Shown: positions 1-5,023 of the stretch, one piece after another
Layout of the letters: each line of letters begins with the position of its first letter
Position numbering within the stretch: the first letter of the stretch is position 1
NCBI GenBank assembly: GCA_944333375.1
Contig: CALVKX010000146.1
Coordinates: 1 to 5,301, forward strand
DNA: 5,301 nucleotides
Origin: an uncultured Eubacteriales bacterium
GTDB lineage: Bacteria > Bacillota_A > Clostridia > Christensenellales > Aristaeellaceae
Reading direction: 5' to 3'
Program-made: the position numbers and the translations under genes
Notes under the pieces: model-generated
The model's input: only the letters and a program-made list of their open reading frames with translations
Database searches by the model: none
Told to the model about the DNA's origin: nothing

Positions 1-135
1 CTTGCCACCGAAGGTGGCAAAGCGACCCGGAGGAGTCAACCGAAACGAGCGGTGGGCGCGGCCAGCGCCCGCCGCGAAGATTGAGGTTGCGGACCTGCGG
101 GCCCTCCAAACCTCCCGGAAAGTGTTTGTCAGCAG
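1..135 (+). ncRNA. possible 3' part of an unidentified structured RNA
   Basis: I find no convincing gene here, but the stretch is dense in nested inverted repeats. Positions 2-9 pair perfectly with 13-20 around a GAA loop. Positions 49-59 pair with 65-75 (11 bp, one G-U) around a 5-base loop. Outside that, CAACC at 37-41 pairs with GGTTG at 85-89, and CCGGAGG at 27-33 pairs with CCTCCCGG at 111-118 with one bulged C. An intrinsic terminator on the same strand begins at 141. No gene follows on the + strand, so a stand-alone RNA or a 3' UTR fits better than a riboswitch. I compared it from memory with tmRNA, RNase P RNA, SRP RNA, 6S, 5S and common riboswitches and saw none of their conserved cores. 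Alternatively it is the coding tail of an upstream gene: one frame stays open from the edge to a stop at 82-84 and another to 138-140. Neither peptide is recognisable, and in the first the third codon positions are less GC-rich than in the real genes here. Confidence 0.3.
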
Positions 136-140
136 TCTAG

Positions 141-177
141 ACCGGCCTGCGGTTTTCCGTAGGCCGGTTGTTTTTTT
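141..177 (+). terminator. intrinsic terminator, + strand
   Basis: A 12-bp stem (ACCGGCCTGCGG at 141-152, CCGTAGGCCGGT at 157-168, one G-U pair) with a TTTT loop is followed by TG and seven T residues (171-177). This is a strong Rho-independent terminator for whatever transcript enters from the left edge. Read on the minus strand the same hairpin lies about 20 bases beyond the glycerate kinase stop codon. It has A residues before it and no U tract after it in that direction, so it would be a weak terminator, at best a 3'-end protecting stem, for the minus operon. Confidence 0.88.
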
Positions 178-188
178 GTCCGAACAGC

Positions 189-1418
189 TCAGCGCTTGAT
201 GAGCACCACGGACAGGTCGTTGACGTTGGTGCCGGTGGGGCCGGTCACAATCAGGCCGTCCACGGCCTTGAGGGCGTGGTAGGCGTCGTTGTCCTGGAGC
301 ACCTTGTGGACATCCAGACCGGCGGCGGCCAGCCGCTCGAGGGTGCCGCCGTCCACGATGCCGCCCGCGGCGTCTGTGGGGCCGTCGGAGCCGTCGGAGC
401 CGAAGGAGAACACGCAGGTGTCGCGCAGGCCCGCGATGCCCTCGGCCGCACCCAGCGCGATCTCCTGATTGCGGCCGCCCAGTCCCTTGCCGGTGAGGTG
501 GACCACGGTTTCGCCGCCGGCCAGGAAGGCCAGCGAACGGTCCGTATCCTGATGGTCGCGGGCGATGGCGGCCAGGAACGCGCCGGCCTCGCGGGCTTCG
601 CAGGTGAGGCTGGAGGTGAGAAAGACCGGCTCATAGCCCAGCGCGCGGCAGGTTTCGGCCGCGGTGCGGCAGAGCTGGCGCACGCTGCCGGTGATAAAGG
701 TGGTGACGTTGGCGAGCGCCTTGGGCGTTTCCTGCCCCAGCAGGCTGCGTGCGGCATCGGAGAGGCGAAGGTCGTAGCGCTGCGCGATCTCCAGCGCCTG
801 GGCGCAGGTGGAGGCATCGGGGTAGGCGGGGCCGGAGGCGATCATGTCCAGGGGGTCTCCGATGATGTCGCTGAGAACCACGGTGTAGACATGCGCGGGC
901 GCACAGCTCAGCGCAAAGCGTCCGCCCTTGACGGCGGAGAGGCGCTTGCGAAGCGTGTTGATCTCCACGATATTGGCTCCGCAAGCCAGGAGCTGACGGG
1001 TGATGTCGGCCAGCTCCTGGGCGGGGATGAGCGGCTGCTCAAAGAGCGCCGAGCCGCCGCCGGAAAGGAGGAACAGCACGCTGTCGCACTCCGTCAGGCC
1101 CGATACCACCTCCACGGCCCGGGCGGTGGCGCGGTAGCTGTTTTCATCGGGCACGGGATGGCCGGCCTCGAAGATCTCCAGACATCCCAGCGGGCCGCGT
1201 GAATGATCGTACTTGGTGACCACCACGCCCGCGCTGACGCATTCCCCCAGGCGCTCGTGGGCGGCGCGCGCCATCTCCCAGGCGGCCTTGCCCGCGGCAA
1301 CGAGAATCAGCCTTCCGCCGGGATGGAACGCAATCTGGTCCAGCGCCTGGCACACGGCCGCGCCGGGCAGGGCCTCCCGCAGGGTTGCATCGAGAATTTG
1401 CTGTGCGTCATGATTCAT
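189..1418 (-). CDS. gckA: glycerate 2-kinase, MOFRL family (DUF4147 + MOFRL)
   Basis: Predicted cytosolic kinase that phosphorylates D-glycerate with ATP to 2-phosphoglycerate, feeding lower glycolysis. The 409-residue length is normal for class II (GckA/TtuD-type) glycerate kinases, a family often misnamed hydroxypyruvate reductase. The N-terminal DUF4147 domain carries AAGKAA (41-46), SGGGSALFE (119-127), NTLRKRLSAVKGGR (154-167) and a SDIIGDPLDMIASGP block (from about 183). The C-terminal MOFRL domain carries GGETVVHLTGKGLGGRNQE (301-319), GSDGSDGPTDAAGG (340-353) and GPTGTNVNDL (393-402). All family blocks are present with no frameshift. An ATG at 1422-1424 lies only 2 bases after the GGAGG at 1427-1431, while the ATG at 1416-1418 lies 8 bases after it, so I chose the latter; the longer form would add two residues. 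It is the second gene after a GntP permease, 67 to 73 bases downstream depending on the start, and probably shares its transcript. Family assignment is secure; glycerate as substrate is family knowledge plus context. Confidence 0.93.
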   Translation of the reverse strand: MNHDAQQILDATLREALPGAAVCQALDQIAFHPGGRLILVAAGKAAWEMARAAHERLGECVSAGVVVTKYDHSRGPLGCLEIFEAGHPVPDENSYRATARAVEVVSGLTECDSVLFLLSGGGSALFEQPLIPAQELADITRQLLACGANIVEINTLRKRLSAVKGGRFALSCAPAHVYTVVLSDIIGDPLDMIASGPAYPDASTCAQALEIAQRYDLRLSDAARSLLGQETPKALANVTTFITGSVRQLCRTAAETCRALGYEPVFLTSSLTCEAREAGAFLAAIARDHQDTDRSLAFLAGGETVVHLTGKGLGGRNQEIALGAAEGIAGLRDTCVFSFGSDGSDGPTDAAGGIVDGGTLERLAAAGLDVHKVLQDNDAYHALKAVDGLIVTGPTGTNVNDLSVVLIKR

Positions 1419-1447
1419 GTGCATTGCCTCCGTACGGTGAAGAAATT

Positions 1448-1477
1448 CGGGCCGCGGCGGTTCAAGGACGCGGCCCG
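1448..1477 (-). promoter_or_regulatory. intercistronic hairpin between permease and kinase genes
   Basis: On the minus strand CGGGCCGCG (1477-1469) and CGCGGCCCG (1456-1448) form a perfect 9-bp GC-rich stem around a 12-base loop. It lies 13 bases after the permease stop, and AATTTCTTC follows. The U-tract is short and interrupted, so this could be a leaky terminator or attenuator lowering kinase output relative to permease, or a stem that stabilises the upstream mRNA. The kinase ribosome binding site (1427-1431) lies outside the stem. The function is inferred. Confidence 0.4.
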
Positions 1478-1490
1478 GAGAAAACGGGGA

Positions 1491-2762
1491 TCAGAAGATC
1501 GCGGAAATGAGCAGGACGTTGATGATGGCAGCGACGCCGATGACGAGCGTTCCCAGCGTCTGCGTCTTGTAGCCGTCCTGGGGCTCCATCTCGCCGAAGT
1601 TGGTGACAACCCAGAAGTAGCTGTCGTTGGCGTGGGAGACGGTCATGGCGCCCGCGCCGATGGCCACGACGACCAGCGCCGCGTCCAGCGGGGTCACGAA
1701 GCCCAGCGTCATCATCAGCGGGGCGAGGATGCCGGCGCTGGTGGTGATGGCAACGGTGGAGCTGCCCTGAGCAGTCTTGAGAATCACGGCCAGCAGGAAG
1801 GGGAACAGCAGGCCCAGCGTCTCCAGGGTGTTGGCATGGGTGGTGATGAAGTTGACCAGATCGGAGGAGGAGATCACCTTGCCCAGCACGCCGCCGGCGG
1901 CGGTCACGAACAGGATGGGGCCGACGGTCTTGAGGGTGTCGTTGGTCAGTTCATAGAAGTCCTTCATCTTGCCGGACTGGCCCAGCAGGACGATGCCGAG
2001 GATCAGGCCAACGGCCAGGGCGATGATGGGCTTGCCGAGGAAGACGATGAGCGGAGGGTTGGAGCCGGCCATGCTGAAGGCGCTGGCCAGGCCCATGAGG
2101 ATGATGGGAACCACGATGGGAGAGAAGGACATCACGCCGCCGGGAAGCTTGCCATAGCTGGCCACCAGCTCCTCGTAGGTCTGACCGATGGCTTCGGCGT
2201 TGGTGGCCTCGTCCCTGGCCTTGACCTTCTTGCCGATGATGATGGCGAAGAAGTAACCGGCGATCATGGGGAGGATGGAGCACACCGCGCCGATGCCCAT
2301 GACCAGCAGAAGGTTGACCTCAATACCCAGGCCGCCGCTGCCAAAGAGCGTGTTGGCCGCCGCGATGGGGCCCGGGGTGGGCGGGATGAAGCAGTGGGAG
2401 ATGTACAGGCCCATGGACAGCGCCACCGTACAGGCCACGGAGGACTTGCGGGTGCGCTGCACCAGCGCCTTGCGGATGGGGTTGAGGATGACAAAGCCGC
2501 TGTCGCAGAACACGGGGATGGATACGATCCAGCCCATGATAATCATGGCGGCTTCGGGGTGCTTCTTGCCGACCAGTTTGACAACGCAGTCCGCCATTTT
2601 CAGCGCCGCGCCCGTCTTTTCCAGAAGAACGCCCACCAGCGCGCCCAGGATGATGACGATGCCGATGGAGGTAAACGTGCCGCTGAAGCCCGCGCCGATG
2701 ACGTCGGCGATCTGCGTGAGGTCGATGCCGGCGATGAGCGCCAGGATCAGCGATACGCCCAT
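1491..2762 (-). CDS. GntP-family gluconate/glycerate permease, N-terminal helix missing
   Basis: Predicted inner-membrane proton symporter for gluconate, glycerate or a similar hydroxy acid. It is very hydrophobic over its whole length and carries GntP landmarks: HCFIPPTPGP (123-132; HGFLPPHPGP in enteric GntT), GSSTVAITTSAGI (333-345) and SHANDSYFW (376-384; SHVNDPGFW in GntT). The 423 codons are open to a TGA just before the glycerate kinase gene, so the pair is probably a glycerate uptake and kinase unit. The N-terminus is odd. GntP proteins usually have roughly 25-30 more residues, including a first helix and a segment like KMNGFIALVL. Here the codons just upstream read IHPFLSI, which matches that segment, but a TGA precedes them, and no ribosome binding site lies before the ATG at 2760-2762. 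I place the start there for lack of a better one. The gene may be translated by coupling, be truncated, or contain a frameshift near 2770-2790. Family call is secure; the start and functionality are not. Confidence 0.85.
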   Translation of the reverse strand: MGVSLILALIAGIDLTQIADVIGAGFSGTFTSIGIVIILGALVGVLLEKTGAALKMADCVVKLVGKKHPEAAMIIMGWIVSIPVFCDSGFVILNPIRKALVQRTRKSSVACTVALSMGLYISHCFIPPTPGPIAAANTLFGSGGLGIEVNLLLVMGIGAVCSILPMIAGYFFAIIIGKKVKARDEATNAEAIGQTYEELVASYGKLPGGVMSFSPIVVPIILMGLASAFSMAGSNPPLIVFLGKPIIALAVGLILGIVLLGQSGKMKDFYELTNDTLKTVGPILFVTAAGGVLGKVISSSDLVNFITTHANTLETLGLLFPFLLAVILKTAQGSSTVAITTSAGILAPLMMTLGFVTPLDAALVVVAIGAGAMTVSHANDSYFWVVTNFGEMEPQDGYKTQTLGTLVIGVAAIINVLLISAIF

Positions 2763-2821
2763 GATGGAGAGGAACGGGTGGATTCATGCGCAAGCGCACT
2801 TGAAAAAGGGTTGCCGGCTAC

Positions 2822-2866
2822 GGCAGCCATTACAACGGGATTCCTTTTAATGGTTGCCATTGTAAC
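2822..2866. repeat. two direct 15-bp repeats, 30-bp period, operator-like
   Basis: GGTTGCCATTGTAAC (2852-2866) and GGCAGCCATTACAAC (2822-2836) match at 11 of 15 positions and start exactly 30 bp apart, close to three helical turns. The first overlaps the -10 box and predicted start of the minus promoter and is partly palindromic (GTTGCCA / TTGTAAC, 5 of 7 symmetric). The second lies in the transcribed leader. The position suggests binding sites for a repressor of the permease-kinase unit. The regulator is not recognisable in this window; the sequence differs from the MarR palindromes at 2924-2963. Confidence 0.4.
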
Positions 2867-2887
2867 ACAATCTATGGAAAAGTGCAA
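2859..2887 (-). promoter_or_regulatory. sigma-A promoter for the permease-kinase unit
   Basis: Read on the minus strand: -35 TTGCAC (2887-2882), 17-base spacer, -10 TACAAT (2864-2859), with TGT just before the -10, that is, an extended -10 (TGn). The -35 keeps only the TTG core, but the -10 is 5 of 6. Transcription should start near 2852, leaving a leader of about 90 bases before the permease ATG. Its -35 is 27 bp from the -35 of the divergent marR promoter, so occupancy of one could affect the other. Confidence 0.6.
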
Positions 2888-2914
2888 GATGATATGAACA
2901 GCCAGCAAAGGGGA

Positions 2915-2943
2915 TTGACATATGTACGAAATCGTACTATAAT
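2915..2943 (+). promoter_or_regulatory. perfect consensus sigma-A promoter for marR-MATE operon
   Basis: TTGACA (2915-2920), spacer of exactly 17 bases, TATAAT (2938-2943): both boxes match consensus at every position. The predicted start is near 2950, giving a leader of about 30 bases before the MarR ATG at 2981. Such a strong promoter in front of a repressor gene fits tight repression through the palindromes that fill its spacer and initial transcribed region. Confidence 0.88.
2924..2937. promoter_or_regulatory. probable MarR operator O1 (promoter spacer)
   Basis: GTACGAAATCGTAC has perfect 6-base arms (GTACGA / TCGTAC) around AA and fills the spacer between the -35 and -10 boxes, abutting the -10. 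A dimeric winged-helix repressor bound here would block RNA polymerase. Assignment to the adjacent MarR protein is inferred from autoregulation being the rule in this family and from the near-identical second copy at 2950-2963. Confidence 0.72.
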
Positions 2944-2949
2944 TCAAAT

Positions 2950-2963
2950 GTATGATTTCGTAC
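2950..2963. promoter_or_regulatory. probable MarR operator O2 (start-site region)
   Basis: GTATGATTTCGTAC is the reverse complement of O1 with a single difference. Its centre is 26 bp from that of O1. It covers the predicted start site and ends directly before the AAGGAG ribosome binding site (2964-2969). With O1 it forms a larger imperfect inverted repeat across the -10 box. Two sites allow cooperative or graded repression. Confidence 0.68.
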
Positions 2964-2980
2964 AAGGAGCGTTGCGAAGG

Positions 2981-3442
2981 ATGGCACGTCATATCGAACA
3001 ATGGAAACGGCTGATGCATATCTATGGAGAGATCGACGCGGCCTATCATGACGCGGCGCTGAAGATGGGGCTGTCGGACAGCGCCATGCACATCCTCTAT
3101 ACGGTCGTGATGGCGCAGGGGCCCATGTACCCGGCGGAGATCGCGAGGCTTTCCGGCCTGAGCCGCCCGACGGTCAACTCCGCCCTGCGCGGGCTGGAGC
3201 GGCAGGGGGTGTTGTATCTGGAGACGGGGACGGGCCGCAACCGTCCCGTGCGGCTGACGCAGGCGGGGCAGGCGCTGTGCCGTGAGCGGGTCGCGCCGCT
3301 GGTGACGGCGGAGGAGGCGGTCTGGAGCGGCTGGCCGGAAGCGGACCGGGGGGCCTATCTCAGGCTCAGCCAGCGGTATCTGGAGGACCTGCGCGCCCAG
3401 GTGGAGGCGCTGCCGGACAAGCGCGACGGAGGGGGAGCATGA
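2981..3442 (+). CDS. MarR-family transcriptional repressor (MepR-like)
   Basis: Predicted 153-residue cytosolic DNA-binding protein, normal length for MarR. N-terminal helices (1-45) for dimerisation are followed by a winged helix-turn-helix. The recognition region is about 50-75 (PAEIARLSGLSRPTVNSALR), the wing about 77-93, with the basic GRNRPVRLT, then C-terminal dimerisation helices. I chose the ATG at 2981 because AAGGAG (2964-2969) lies 11 bases upstream and the protein then has family length. The open frame runs further up to 2882, but that stretch contains the promoter and operators. The stop codon overlaps the start of the MATE exporter gene (ATGA, 3439-3442), so the two are translationally coupled. 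It probably represses its own operon and is released by a small toxic ligand exported by the MATE protein, as MepR does for mepA in Staphylococcus aureus. The ligand is unknown. Confidence 0.92.
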   Translation: MARHIEQWKRLMHIYGEIDAAYHDAALKMGLSDSAMHILYTVVMAQGPMYPAEIARLSGLSRPTVNSALRGLERQGVLYLETGTGRNRPVRLTQAGQALCRERVAPLVTAEEAVWSGWPEADRGAYLRLSQRYLEDLRAQVEALPDKRDGGGA

Positions 3443-4767
3443 ACATTCGCCTGTCGGACCACTTTACCTGCCGAAAGCTCCTGCGCTTTACCCTGCCCTC
3501 CATCGTCATGATGATCTTTACCTCCATCTATGGCGTGGTGGACGGCTTTTTTGTGTCCAATTTCGTGGGCAAGACGCCCTTTGCGGCCATCAACCTGATT
3601 ATGCCGTTTCTCATGGCCTTCGGCGCGCTGGGCTTCATGCTGGGCACGGGCGGGAGCGCGCTGGTGGCCAAGACGATGGGTGAGGGCGACCGGGAGCGGG
3701 CCAATGCGCTGTTTTCGCTGATGATTCTGGTCACGCTGGCGCTGGGCGCCGCGGTTGCCGCGGTGGGCATGCCGCTTCTTCGGCCGGCCGCCAGGATGCT
3801 GGGCGCGCAGGGCGCGATGCTGGAGGACTGCGTGCGCTACGGCGGGATCCTGCTGCCGGCGACGGCGGCGTTCATGCTGCAAAACGTGTTTCAGAGCTTC
3901 TTTATCACGGCGGAGCGGCCGAAGCTGGGGCTTTTGGTGACGGTCGCGGCCGGGGTGACGAACATGGTGCTGGATGCGCTGTTTATCGCGGGCTTTGGCT
4001 GGGGACTGACCGGCGCGGCGGTGGCGACGGCGCTAAGCCAGCTTGTGGGCGGCGTGATTCCGCTGGCCTACTTCCTTATGCCCAACAAAAGCGCGCTGCG
4101 CCTCACGCGGCCCGCGTGGGACCTTCGCGCCCTGGGGAGGGCCTGCTTCAACGGCTCCTCCGAGCTCATGACCAACCTTTCCCTTTCGCTGGTCAACATG
4201 CTCTACAACTTTCAGCTCATCCGCCTGGCGGGGGAGGACGGCGTGGCCGCCTACGGCGTCATCATGTATGTCAACTTTATCTTCCTGAGCGTTTTTATCG
4301 GCTATTCCATCGGCAGCGCGCCGGTCATCAGCTACCATTACGGCGCGGGCGACCGCGGGGAGCTGCGCGGGCTTTTCCGCAGGAGCCTGGGCATCATCGC
4401 CTCGCTCAGCGCCGTCATGACGGTGCTGGCGGAGGCGCTGGCTTTGCCGCTCTCCCGCATCTTCGTGGGCTATGACGCCGCCCTTTTGGAGATGACGAAG
4501 CGCGGCTTCATGATCTATTCGGTTTCATTCCTCTTTGCCGGCGGCGGCATCTTTGGCTCGGCCTTCTTTACCGCACTGAACAACGGAGCGGTGTCGGCGC
4601 TGATCTCGTTTTCGCGGGCGCTGGTCTTTCAGGTCGCGGCGGTGCTGATCCTCCCCGGGCTGATGGGGCTGGACGGCGTATGGCTGGCGGTGGCCGTGGC
4701 GGAGGCGTGCTCGCTGACGGTGACTGCCGCGTGTTTTGTCCGTGGACGGAAAAACTATGGCTATTAA
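3439..4767 (+). CDS. MATE-family multidrug efflux protein (MepA-like)
   Basis: Predicted 442-residue inner-membrane antiporter using a sodium or proton gradient to export cationic drugs or toxic metabolites. The length and hydrophobicity suit about 12 helices in two MatE repeats. The first repeat has the DinF/MepA-type start YGVVDGFFVSNFVG (31-44), the PFAAINL segment, and GTGGSALVAKTMGEGD (69-84). The second begins near 238 with GSSELMTNLSLSLVN and continues with a VAAYGVIMYVNF segment. No break or frameshift is seen. The start ATG overlaps the marR stop, with a GGAGGGGG run a few bases upstream. The pairing with a directly upstream MarR gene resembles mepRA, so expression should follow the MarR operators at 2924-2963. 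I see no U-tract terminator for this strand after the stop. Family is certain; substrate cannot be read from the sequence. The alternative is a NorM- or DinF-type MATE, which does not change the role. Confidence 0.95.
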   Translation: MNIRLSDHFTCRKLLRFTLPSIVMMIFTSIYGVVDGFFVSNFVGKTPFAAINLIMPFLMAFGALGFMLGTGGSALVAKTMGEGDRERANALFSLMILVTLALGAAVAAVGMPLLRPAARMLGAQGAMLEDCVRYGGILLPATAAFMLQNVFQSFFITAERPKLGLLVTVAAGVTNMVLDALFIAGFGWGLTGAAVATALSQLVGGVIPLAYFLMPNKSALRLTRPAWDLRALGRACFNGSSELMTNLSLSLVNMLYNFQLIRLAGEDGVAAYGVIMYVNFIFLSVFIGYSIGSAPVISYHYGAGDRGELRGLFRRSLGIIASLSAVMTVLAEALALPLSRIFVGYDAALLEMTKRGFMIYSVSFLFAGGGIFGSAFFTALNNGAVSALISFSRALVFQVAAVLILPGLMGLDGVWLAVAVAEACSLTVTAACFVRGRKNYGY

Positions 4768-4793
4768 AAATCCCCGTTTCCATCGAAACGGGG
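4766..4793 (-). terminator. intrinsic terminator for the DUF1653 gene
   Basis: Perfect 9-bp stem CCCCGTTTC (4772-4780) / GAAACGGGG (4785-4793) with a CATC loop. On the minus strand it is followed by ATTTTTA, a good U-tract. It lies 8 bases after the DUF1653 stop and touches the end of the convergent MATE gene. On the + strand ACACGGTATTATT follows, without a proper U-tract, so it would terminate MATE transcripts poorly. Confidence 0.82.
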
Positions 4794-4801
4794 ACACGGT
4801 A

Positions 4802-5023
4802 TTATTCTTCCTCACGCACCCAGGTGAAGCGGGGCCCACAATAGCCGTCACGCTCCACGGGCTCGTCCCACATGGACAGGGGACGGACCCATACGGCGCG
4901 GTCGCCGTAGAGCTGGCGGTAGACGGCCATGCGCTCCAGCGTCTCGGAATGGATGGCCGTGCAGATGAGCTGGTAGAGGTTTCCCTTGAAGTGCCGGTAC
5001 ACGCCCGGCCTTGGCGTAGTCAT
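4802..5023 (-). CDS. DUF1653 family small protein
   Basis: A 73-residue protein covered almost entirely by the DUF1653 domain: PGVYRHFKGNLYQL (6-19), AIHSETLERMAVYRQLYGD (23-41), WVRPLSMW (45-52) and the closing GPRFTW (63-68). The family's biochemical role is not established; it is a small soluble protein with no signal peptide or membrane segment. I chose the ATG at 5021-5023 because it overlaps the stop of the ABC-F gene (ATGA) and gives the usual short lead before the PG motif; GGGGG lies 5 bases upstream. An in-frame ATG at 5039-5041 (six extra residues) has GAGGAG 8 bases upstream and is a real alternative. The gene is probably cotranscribed with the ABC-F gene and ends at the terminator at 4766-4793. 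Confidence 0.88.
   Translation of the reverse strand: MTTPRPGVYRHFKGNLYQLICTAIHSETLERMAVYRQLYGDRAVWVRPLSMWDEPVERDGYCGPRFTWVREEE

Noticed and set aside
1..84. C-terminal end of an upstream + strand protein stopping at 82-84
   Set aside because: Possible but the peptide is unrecognisable, codon third positions are less GC-rich than in neighbouring genes, and nested helices explain the sequence better.
1..135. Known riboswitch or RNA (lysine, glycine, cobalamin, tmRNA, RNase P, SRP, 6S)
   Set aside because: Local resemblance such as CCGAAGG exists but the conserved cores of these RNAs are absent, and there is no downstream + strand gene for a riboswitch to control.
168..1202. Long + strand open frame (344 codons) opposite the glycerate kinase gene
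   Set aside because: It is antisense to a gene with clear family motifs; its Gly/Ala/Asp/His-rich, motif-free translation is typical of the reverse of GC-rich coding DNA.
2320..2799. Minus-strand 159-codon frame overlapping the permease start
   Set aside because: Arg/His-rich out-of-frame reading of the permease; only its first few residues, upstream of the possible frameshift, may be meaningful.
1203..2897. 564-codon + strand open frame spanning the kinase start and the whole permease gene
   Set aside because: It runs antisense to the permease, is low-complexity His/Gly/Asp-rich, has no recognisable domain and ends inside the divergent promoter region.
2882..2980. Longer MarR start upstream of 2981
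   Set aside because: This stretch contains the perfect sigma-A promoter and both operators, and the extra 33 residues do not fit the family; the ATG at 2981 has a ribosome binding site.
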